From the NCBI GenBank assembly GCA_021521415.1, contig JAIQDT010000059.1:1984001-2048000 (forward strand): a stretch of DNA of 64,000 nt, in the 5' to 3' direction. The stretch comes from Bidens hawaiensis (taxonomy: Eukaryota; Streptophyta; Magnoliopsida; Asterales; Asteraceae). Below the pieces are notes generated by a model, which made no database searches, was not told the origin of the DNA, and saw only the letters and a program-made list of their open reading frames with translations. The position numbers and the translations under genes are program-made. Positions 55,840-64,000 of the stretch are shown here, piece by piece (position 1 is the stretch's first letter; every line of letters starts with the position of its first letter).

Positions 55840-58613
55840 TATCACACCCCGACTAGCAGTAGCGGAAGCGTAAAACGGGAATATAACAGACACCTCTTGT
55901 ATCAACCACATTGTTTATAAAGAAATATTAACAAACTAATTTACATTATATTACATCATTTTAACTCCAGTTACATACCAGATGTATCCCAACATGAGTG
56001 AGTTCTTTTAGTTGCTTTATTCTTTACTATCATACTTGCGTCTATCTACGCTAGCAATAATCACAACTTGAGCATGTAGCACGCAACATCTCATTCCAAC
56101 TTTGGTATACCTCCAAAACAAGTTAAAAAGGGTCAACTACGAAGAGTTGGTGAGTTTCACAAGTTTAAACAATATCCGATAAGTGTATTCATAATAATCA
56201 TAATACGTATGCGTGCGATGTAATTATACTAAGCCACAAGTGAACCTTGACAGTGTATTTATACCGCGTGGCCTCCATTATCCCTGTCATTGTGGCCCCT
56301 ATCCGCCCACGACATGCCCTGAGTAGCTATGTCTAACACTACATAGCATGTATGTATAAATATATAGTCATGTGCAATTGCAGTAATGTCTCAGCATCCA
56401 TGCTGTCTCAATTGGGTTTGTCAAACCAATAGTACTTTCACATGTCACCGACCCATAGTTAATCACTATGTTTGTAGGGACTTTTCCTGCGTTAGCACTT
56501 AGATAATTTACATCATAATGTGTTTCCATATATATATATATAAACAAGCTTTTCACCGCAATGTTCGTAAAACAGTTTAAAAATAAGGGTCATGAAACTC
56601 GCCTTATAGCGATACAATCAATATGATAAGCGTATACAGCTAGTGCTACTTGTTTATAATCTGATTCTTAAAATCAGTACCATATCGTTAATACTAGTAT
56701 AGCCTCCAGACTGAATTGAGTTATATATCAAGTCTAGCTATAACTGTTTCACCAATAACATGTTAGTAGTCTCAGATTGTGACGTTGTACAATGTTTAAT
56801 GTTCAAAATCGGTTTTAGCTCAGTTTCACCGTCTTCCGTGTTTGGGCGTTTAACGTTTCAAAAACATGTAAGATCACACAAACTTGAGTAAACCTATTGT
56901 TTGATAAAATAAATCAAACTATAAAGAGAAATTAGGTTTAGGTGCCCGAATTTACTACAGGGCTCGTTTCCGTTTTATAAAGATCGGGTTGAATAAAGCG
57001 CGCATAATTCAGCCGAATTGTCCAAATTCCTTTCAAAAGATTCGGTTTTACTAAATTTATCCAAAACTATGACATTTGACCACTCTTGTTGCTTTGATAT
57101 CCCAGCAAGTTCGTTAATCAGAACGTTGCCGGTTTTATCAGAATTTATATTTGTTTTAACTTTCAAATTAATTCAGCATTTTATCCGAAAATGTATAAAT
57201 TACGAAACTTTATGCACTTGCTAATTATTAAGTGTAGCTTTTAATAAAAAAATATTTTTAATAATATTAAATTATTTATTAATTTATAAAAATTCATTTT
57301 AAGCGTTATTTTTAATCGATAAATCGTCCGTTTATACCAAACAATACCCGAAAAATATGATTAATTTTTTGAGTAGTCAAATAACTTCATAAAATCCATG
57401 TAAAAATTCCATAACCAAACTAGTTAGCAAAAATACGTTTTTGAGCAATAAACGATTGTTAAAACTCGATTAAACGAGAATCCAGAATCTATAGCTAGAT
57501 TTCTCTAATTGACCCCAAAATTTATGTATGATCTTATAGTTTTACATGAGTTTCCCACAAACTTTCAGAATTTCCAAGTTGTTTTGCTATTTTTCAAAAT
57601 AAAACATCAAGAAATAATAACAAATTCACCAAAATATGAACAGGGACTTACTCATATAGAAACTGATGTCCCTGAAAATTTCCATGGGCTAACAATAAGA
57701 ACGTCATAGTCTAGACACAAACAACCTCTAAACGAGCTTTTCATTTAATATCTTTGCGTTTCTCGCCCGGTTTAGATCTTTTCTTGTGTTTCCGGGTTCT
57801 TGGCTAGCTAGATAGTATATCTGCAGGTCATGTGCAATAAAACCAAGCATGTAACATCAATAATCAAGCCTTGTAACATATGATTTCGGTTAGGGTTTTA
57901 AATCGAGGTTTTAATACGTAAAAACACAATTTAAACCTTCTAATCCGAGTTTTTCACCAAAAAGGTTGATGATTCAGATTAGTACACATGTTTAACTTCA
58001 AAAACTGTTTTTTGTTTTACTTAAAAGGTTTTTCATGGTTAAATATCATTTTCCATAATCAAACCTTAATACTTTGTATAAAAACATGCTTAAAAATACT
58101 TAGGATCAAGTTTTTTTACCTTGGTTCTTGGCTGGAAAGTTTAGAAAGAAAGTTGGACAGATGAGAAAACATGGGTATTCTTGTGTTTAGGTATACTTAA
58201 AAATGAAGAAAACATGGGTGACATGGGTATTCTTGTGTTTAGGTATACTTAAAAATGAAGAAAACATGGGTGGGAATCCCCCCACCTTTGTTCCGATCGG
58301 AACTAGGGGTGGGGTCCTAACCCTTTTTTTTTGTTTTTTGCTAGTACGGTTCAATCTTGAGTCAAATTTAGATGTGGGTTCAGTTTTTGGCTAAAAATAT
58401 AGTTCGAGTGCGGTAAACAGCGCAGAAAAGAGCGTGTTTTTGTCTAAATTTTGCAATTAAAGAAAACGTACTATCTTGTTGTAAAAATCTAAATATTTTC
58501 ACAAGTTGCTTAAAACACCTCAAATATTTATTTGATAAGTCTTTTTCGATTTGATGGATGATACATTGTTTGTTTTGGTACTAGCGTTTACGCTTTATAT
58601 CATAGCGTACTTT
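55840..58613 (-). repeat. 5' LTR of F, cut by element H
   Basis: Low end TATCACACCCCGACTAGCAG (terminal TG mutated). It follows the 3' LTR pieces at 20092-25939 and 38519-38560 in order, without the insertions. It stops at CATAGCGTACTTT where H begins, so roughly the first 200 bases of the LTR lie beyond H, outside the window. Confidence 0.85.
58164..58271. repeat. tandem duplication of about 55 bp in F 5' LTR
   Basis: The block ACATGGGTATTCTTGTGTTT...AAAATGAAGAAAACATGGGT occurs twice in a row. The 3' LTR (about 25610-25650) has one copy. Confidence 0.8.
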
Positions 58614-59344
58614 TGTTGGGCATCGGATTTTTGGTATCCTAAGCAAAAGATATATTCAGGATAACTTCAGGATACAGTATTCTCCCAAGCAATAGGTATC
58701 CTTAATATATTGTTTAACTAATGGTTTAAACGCCTTTCTTTGATGTTTACCAGGTCTTGTAACGTTCACATGATCTCTTGAAGACTCGGACTGTTATACA
58801 TGGGATTTTTGGTATCCTAAAAATGCGGTATATTCAGGATGCAGCATCCTCCAAACGATAGGAAATGGTCAGCAGTTAATGCCTAGATGAAGACTCGGTC
58901 AAACCATTGAAGATTGTAGACATTGGAGGGAGTTACAACTTGTTATAACAATGATATGCAAGTCGTAACCGCTCCAAGATCCTCCCCAGTACAATTAATG
59001 CTTTTTATAGCTAGTTATTATTTAGTTATCCTCCTTGTAACTATATAGGAGCTGTTTAGATCGCATAAGACATGACACACAACTCACACACTAGCTATAG
59101 CAACATTCTGTAACACGATCCAAAAAGAAAAGCTCCAACACTTGTAACCTTTTTCGATTATTAATAAACTGGTGGTGATAGTTTTTACCGCCCGGGTTTT
59201 TTTCCTGTTATCCACAGGATAACGAGTTTTTTTCTCGTAACACATCCTTGTGTTATTGCATTTCTACGTTCATTTTAATCAAGCACCACACCTCCCTTAC
59301 TAATTTGGTTACGAAATTGCACTTGTTGATTTTTACCTAAAACA
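58614..59344 (+). repeat. 5' LTR of H (731 bp)
   Basis: Starts TGTTGGGCATCGG and ends ACCTAAAACA. It holds repeated GGTATCC/GGATAC words and a TATA-like CTATATAGGAG near 59039. Confidence 0.8.
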
Positions 59345-59347
59345 ATT

Positions 59348-59364
59348 TGGCGCCCACCGTGGGG
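59348..59364 (+). promoter_or_regulatory. primer binding site of H
   Basis: TGGCGCCCACCGTGGGG three bases after the LTR, the PBS form typical of plant Tat-type gypsy elements. Confidence 0.85.
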
Positions 59365-59427
59365 CAATCGGTGCTTCAATCTTTCAAAACCTTTTATTTC
59401 GTTCTCAATCACTTTCATCCCTTCACC

Positions 59428-61187
59428 ATGTTTTCACAACCAAAAACCAGTTCCATTTTTGCTCCAGTGGTCAGCACTGCTTCAACTGTCAACCCTATTT
59501 CTCCGCCAATTCTGAAGAAGAACACTCTGCCAAGAGGAGAACTTCCAACATACTTGGGAACCTCTACACGGGTAGATCCGGTTATCTCTAACAGTGACAT
59601 TTTTTCTTTGATGAAACAGGTCAAAACTCACATGGGGCAGCAAGAAAAGACCAACTTGAAGCTGTTCAAAGAGATTGAAGGGATCAAAAAGAAGCCAGGA
59701 CAGGAGGCCACTCCAATCATGCCCAGGGCCCATGATTTTGATTCTCCAGGATCATCTATCCTTCAAAATCACGGATCCTTGGGTGCACAGCCAACAAGGG
59801 CTCCTTCTCAGCAACAGTCAAGATACTAGGGAAATTATCCTCCGGTATCCGAGGAATTATCTAGACCTATGAGGCCAGATTCCATCAACATGCGGCCTCA
59901 CTCAACCATGCCAACCGGCTTATTCTCGTCAGGACCTCTCATAGTGTCCTCTGACGTGCATGTTGGGGATGATATTCCTATGCAGACGCCACCATATCCT
60001 GAAACCACGTTTACTGGAGATACTAGTCGTCAAGGCTCAGGATACCAGATGCCTAACCACGATTTCGGTAACAATTTACTCAATACAAATTTATACGCTA
60101 ATCGTGGTTCTGTGTAGGATATGGGGATATCTCCCGAGATAGCCAGAGAATTACAAAATATGAAGGATATAATCTCCAATATTCATGGGATAATACGTCC
60201 CATGTTGGAAGTTTCCGCAGGTTGCCATAGGTTATCCAGATTCACTTGGCCTATATGCGACGTGGAAATCCCCAAGAAGTTCCAAACTCCCAGCATGAAA
60301 CTGTATGATGACACTACGGATCCTGAGGAACATGTAGCCCAGTATAGAGAAAGGATGGAGATCAACCACATCCCCATTGACATCAAAGAAGCTTGCCTAT
60401 GCAAGGGATTCAGTTCGACACTAACGGGAGCGGCTCTCAAATGGTTATTGAGTATTCCTTCCAATACTATTACTTCATTTGCTCATTTGATTAACGTGTT
60501 CAGCATAATAATGAATCCTTAAGGGATTACACAACTAGATTTAGAAGGGAAGCTTTGGACATCGCCAACCTCGATATGGCAGCCGCTGTTGAAGCTCTCA
60601 AGATGGGGCTAAAGAAGGATTCTCAGTTCTATGACGATCTTGTCATGACACCATGCAGGAACCTCGATGATGTCAGGAACAGGGCCTTGAGATACATACG
60701 GATGGAGGATGATAAAAGAACTCATGGGAGTTTGATAGTACCAAAATACGAGTCTACCAACAGAAAATCAAATTCTACACAAAAATTCTCCAGACCTAAG
60801 CCATATTCCAAACAAGATAGTCCTAGAATAAATGCTTTGGAAGAAGACGGAGATGACGAGGAGTATCCTAAACTTTCTGAATATTGTTTTAATATTGATA
60901 TAAGTGGTGTAATATGTGCCATGCAGGATTTAGGTGACAAGGCTAGATGGCCCAAGAAAAATGACAAGTTCGGATCCGGCAAAGACAAGTCCAAATGGTG
61001 ACTGTATCGCACTTCGGAAGGAAATAGGATACCTACTCAGCAAAGGATACCTGAAAGAGCTGTTTGGAAAGAACAAGAACAAAAGTTAGGATCCTGCTAA
61101 GATACCTGAAAGGGCACCTTCTCCACCACTCGGAGCAAAGGTCATTGCCTTTCCGGAGGATCAGACATCTATGGAACTTCATACTCG
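59428..61187 (+). pseudogene. H gag
   Basis: One frame from the ATG at 59428 (MFSQPKTSS) runs to 60522 with in-frame stops at 59827 and 60115. It continues after a frameshift near 60490 as SLRDYTTRFRREALDIANLD to 61001. The gag core reads VEIPKKFQTPSMKLYDDTTD, PEEHVAQYRERMEI, then GFSSTLTGAALKWLLSIP. A tail near 61005-61090 has ALRKEIGYLLSKGYLKELFG, the usual region after the missing zinc knuckle. The start is chosen because earlier codons overlap the PBS. Gag forms the particle in intact elements, but here it is broken. Confidence 0.82.
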
Positions 61188-61808
61188 GTGGCAAAGAAGC
61201 GTTCCAGGGAAACAGAGATGGATAATGGAGAAAGACCTCTCCATACCTCCGCGTTGACTACCCAAAGGACTATATCCTTCGAAGAAGAGGATCAATGCGA
61301 TCTTCAGAATCCCCATCATGATGGTTTGGTAATTACTTTAAGTATAGCTAATTGTTTTGTGTGCAGGATACTTATTGATGGAGGGAGCTCCGTGAACACC
61401 ATCCAACTAGATGCTTTGAAGAAAATGGATATCTCAGAATCTGAAATTATACTGAGATCCTCAGTCCTCGTAGGATTCAGTGGGGAAACCAAGAATACAT
61501 TAGGAGATATCAAACTTTAAGTATACATAGAGGGAGTAAACTCTCTACAAAAATTTTGTGTTATTGACTCATTATCTTGTTGTAATGTGATATTAGGCAG
61601 GCCTTGGATTCATGACATGAAGTCGGTACCCACAACATATCATCAGTGTGTAAAACTTCCAAGTCCTTGGGGGGTCAACAAGATAGAAAGTGACCAACAA
61701 GACGCCAAAGATTTTTATGCATCATCGATGAAGTCGGCCGCAAAGCCTACTCCAGCATAGCAATTACGGAAACAACTAGGGGAGGTCCTGCAAGCTAGGG
61801 ATTAAGAT
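61188..61808 (+). pseudogene. H aspartic protease region
   Basis: CRILIDGGSSVNTIQLDALK (about 61354-61415) carries the DGGSS-type active site of Tat-element proteases, followed by GFSGETKNTLGDIKL. After a stop at 61518-61520 the frame resumes with VIDSLSCCNVILGRPWIHDM, the conserved ILGRPWLH block, and ends near a stop at 61758. It would process the polyprotein in an intact element. Confidence 0.82.
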
Positions 61809-62794
61809 GTGAAGGAAGTATCCTTGGATCCTCATGATACCGAGATCAAAGTTTTGTTAGGATCATGTATGCGTGAGGATATCGAGCAAGGATTGATATC
61901 CTTCTTAAAGAAAAGAGCTTCCACCTTCGCCTGGAAACATGAGGATATGACAGGTATCTCTAAATCTGTCATTACTCATAAACTTGGTATAGATAACTCT
62001 TTCAGGCCAGTGATACAAAATTGAAGAAAGTTTGCTCCTGAAGAAACATCATCATACAAGAAGGAGAGGAGAAACTACTCAAAACTAAGATGATAAGAGA
62101 GGTCCATTATCCTAAATGGTTGGCCAATCTAGTTGTAGTCCAAAAGAAGAATGGGAAATGGAGAGTATGTGTGGACTTCACAGACCTAAATAAGGCGTGT
62201 CCCAAAGATCCCTTTCAACTCCCACATATTGATTCAATGGTAGATGCAACTGCTGGTCACGAGATACTAACCTTCATGGACGCATCCTCGGGATTCCAAC
62301 AAATCCAAGTGGAACCATCAGAACAAGAAGACACAACCTTCATGACTCCCACAAGTATATATTGTTATATTGCAATGCCTTTTGGACTAAAAAATGCAGG
62401 TGCAACATACCAAAGGCTGGTTAACATGATGTTCAAAGACCAACTAGGGGACACGATGGAAGTCTACACAGATGACATGGTGGTGAAATCAAGAAAAGCT
62501 AAGGATCATCTCAAAGACTTGGTGACAACATTTGATATCCTGGATAAGTACAACAGGAAGTTGAATCCTTCTAAGTGCCACTTTGGAGTCAAAGCAGGAA
62601 AATTCCTAGGATACATGGTCACCAAAAGGGGAATAGCAGCAAGCCCCGAGCAGATCAAAGCTATCCTAGATATCAAATCACCAAGAAGCGTCAAAGATGT
62701 CCAAAGGTTAACTGGAAGAATAGCAGCTCTCAACAGGTTTATCTCAAGGTCCTTAGAGAAGTGAAAAGACTTCTACGATATCCTAAGGAAGTTT
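61809..62794 (+). pseudogene. H reverse transcriptase, cut by K
   Basis: The pre-RT segment (61809-62024) has FAWKHEDMTGISKSVITHKL. After a frameshift near 62030-62090 the frame 62090-62764 gives WLANLVVVQKKNGKWRVCVD, LNKACPKDPFQLPHID, FMDASSGFQQIQV, AMPFGLKNAGATYQRLVN and VYTDDMVVKSRKAKDH, with both catalytic Asp residues in YTDD. It continues to RLTGRIAALNRFISRSLEK, then a stop and DFYDILRK. The K insertion follows at 62795, at the RT/RNase H border. The best-preserved coding piece of the window. Confidence 0.88.
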
Positions 62795-63259
62795 TGATAC
62801 ATGTTTTGTATGTCTCGGTCTTTATCAGGGTATTAATGTAATAGTTTAGTTTATAAGGGGGTTTAATGTAAATAAGTTCATTCGCCTAATTGTATGGCAC
62901 ATTCGTATAATGTAAGCTCTATTCGTTAACCAATTTTAACGAATGGAACATAACGAATGAAGCTATTTGGTATGTAATGTACAACGAATGAGTTATCTCA
63001 TTCGTTAGTCTTTTATTGTAATGAATGACTCATTTGTTAAGTTTATCTTAACGAATGAGGTCATCCCCTATATATACCCCTGTAACTATTCATTAATGGA
63101 ACAGATCCGATTATTTCCGTTTACCTTCTCGTTACTATGCCCAAATTTCTTCTCGATACACACACTACACACATTTAACGTAATCATCCATAATCATATG
63201 CCTAATCAACTATGAAATCGATGTAATCATGAGATCTAGATCCTATTTAGGCTCTCTCA
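62795..63259 (+). repeat. 5' LTR of K (465 bp)
   Basis: Starts TGATACATGTTTTGT and ends GGCTCTCTCA. TATA box CCTATATATACCCC near 63068. It contains many CATTCGTTA/TAACGAATG words in both orientations. Confidence 0.88.
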
Positions 63260-63261
63260 AA

Positions 63262-63272
63262 TGGTATCAGAG
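63262..63272 (+). promoter_or_regulatory. primer binding site of K
   Basis: TGGTATCAGAG two bases after the LTR, complementary to initiator methionine tRNA, as in most plant copia elements. Confidence 0.9.
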
Positions 63273-63699
63273 ATTGTGATCTGATCTTCGATGCTACTAG
63301 TTGTTTAATGTCTATAATTCATCATGTATTGGATTAGTTTTATGATGAATTGATCGTGTTTGAAGTTTAATTGATTAAGATAAAATAGAGATTCATGGTT
63401 CTCTGATAATTGGACTATTCTAATTGTATTAGACCAATATTAAGGTATGAGTGACTGATATATGGAGGTTTGAGATTGAATTGAGTGTAAATTGAGTCGA
63501 ATTTAGTCTGGTTTGAGTTCGGATAGAGGTGTTTTGAGTATTATACGGATTTGGGTTATACAGACTGGTTATTTGATTGGTTTGGTAGTTGTTTGTGGTA
63601 GCAGACTAGTAATAGAAGGTTCGAATTAGTGATGCGAATAAATTGATCTAAGTTTTTGTTGAAATCGGACAAGTTTAAACTGAGATCTACGTTTTTGAA

Positions 63700-64000
63700 T
63701 GTTTGAAGATATGAATTCTTATTCGTTATTGATGAATTCTGATTCGTTACTGAGGAATTCTGATTCTTTAATCAAGTAACTGATCATTCGTTATGTTCCA
63801 TTCGCTACTCATTCCACATTCGTGATACACATTCGCTAAACTCATTCGTTATAACTCATTCATCATTCGCTTGAACAATATTCATTATTCACATTCGTTA
63901 CACTTCATAACAAATATCACTCATTCGTTACCTAGTCACATTCGCTTGAATCTTTAACGAATATCCTTCATTTGTTAATCGTTGCAACTCACATTCGTTA
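63700..64000 (+). repeat. CATTCGTTA-type motif cluster in K leader
   Basis: At least ten CATTCGTTA, CATTCGCTA or CATTCGCTTG words in 300 bp, continuing to the window edge. The stretch 63273-63700 before it has no gene and few such motifs. Confidence 0.85.

Larger units (their letters stand above)
20092..58613 (-). mobile_element. Ty3/gypsy element F, host of the nest
   Basis: A minus-strand LTR retrotransposon whose parts are spread by nested insertions. The 3' LTR lies within 20092-43252, the polypurine tract at 46785-46796, pol and gag at 46797-54706, the PBS at 55822-55834 and the 5' LTR from 55840. Removing the inserts gives a 3' LTR of about 2.9 kb. This agrees with the 3.06-kb solo LTR of the same family at 32221-35277. 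The internal region is about 6.3 kb net. Protein order gag-PR-RT-RNaseH-INT defines Ty3/gypsy, and the gag and integrase resemble the Tekay/Del chromoviruses. The outer end of the 5' LTR is beyond element H and outside the window. Confidence 0.8.
58614..62794 (+). mobile_element. Ty3/gypsy element H (Tat type), 5' part
   Basis: A plus-strand element inserted in the F 5' LTR, with LTR 58614-59344, PBS at 59348, then gag, protease and RT. It is cut at 62795 by copia element K, so RNase H, integrase and 3' LTR would lie outside. The PBS type and RT motifs fit the Tat lineage of plant gypsy elements. The putative left target duplication is ACTTT (58609-58613), but the right copy is not in view. 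Confidence 0.87.
62795..64000 (+). mobile_element. Ty1/copia element K, 5' end
   Basis: An LTR, PBS and untranslated leader of a plus-strand copia element inserted in H. It runs off the window before any coding region. Its LTR family is also present as the solo LTR at 18616-19134. The left flank AGTTT would be the target duplication. Confidence 0.82.

Noticed and set aside
43253..58613. F as a chimeric element with different LTRs at its two ends
   Set aside because: The apparent 3' LTR (43253-46778) has its own GTTAC target duplication and is a solo LTR. The true F 3' LTR starts just below it and matches the 5' LTR family.

Overview
This window looks like a transposon-dense stretch of a plant nuclear genome. 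It is probably from a eudicot, and the Ty3/gypsy LTRs resemble Asteraceae ones, but that family assignment is only an impression. It contains no convincing intact host gene, no rRNA or functional tRNA gene, and no sign of organelle or bacterial DNA. Almost every base that can be explained belongs to a transposable element or its remains. Long open frames occur only as broken retroelement gag/pol, LINE, MULE and pogo pieces.

Layout. 1-4.2 kb: a foldback at the window edge, then a train of small terminal-inverted-repeat elements, each embedded in a (TA)n tract. 4.8-8.5 kb: a hAT-like MITE, then a Ty1/copia pol remnant split by a hAT element (perfect 8-bp target duplication) that itself holds two smaller hAT-like elements. 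8.9-13.2 kb: a 4.3-kb solo LTR (target duplication TAAAT) with an internal 0.9-kb direct repeat. 13.3-18.2 kb: a decayed LINE with RRM-containing ORF1 and EN/RT/zinc-knuckle ORF2. 18.2-20.0 kb: an unidentified exon-like frame, a solo copia LTR and a MULE transposase remnant.

20.1-64 kb is one nested structure. Its outermost layer is a minus-strand Ty3/gypsy element, called F here. The F 3' LTR runs from 20092 to 43252 but is split by a pogo/Emigrant-like MITE (20202-20843), a solo LTR C (21593-24120), a full-length gypsy element D (25940-38518) and an LTR-like insertion Z (38621-43115). D carries in its gag/leader a solo LTR of F's own family (32221-35277), and Z carries three TA-associated MITEs. 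A further solo LTR X (43253-46778) sits exactly at the junction of the F polypurine tract and 3' LTR. A solo LTR G (47252-49258) splits the integrase C-terminus, and a MITE lies in the F leader. The F 5' LTR (55840-58613) is cut by a plus-strand Tat-type gypsy element H, which is in turn cut by a plus-strand copia element K at 62795 that runs off the window. The boundaries rest on 5-bp target duplications read directly from the sequence: TATAT, ACAAC, GATAT, GTTAC, CTTTA and GTTTT/CTTTT.

All coding remnants carry stops, frameshifts or lost catalytic residues, so none of the visible elements looks autonomous. The most unusual items are the TA-tract MITE train, the multi-layer nest, dense CATTCGTTA-type motifs in the copia LTR and leader, tRNA-like modules inside two LTRs, a 1.5-kb tandem duplication inside an LTR, and a pogo-type transposase C-terminus with a PCNA-box-like motif inside a MITE.
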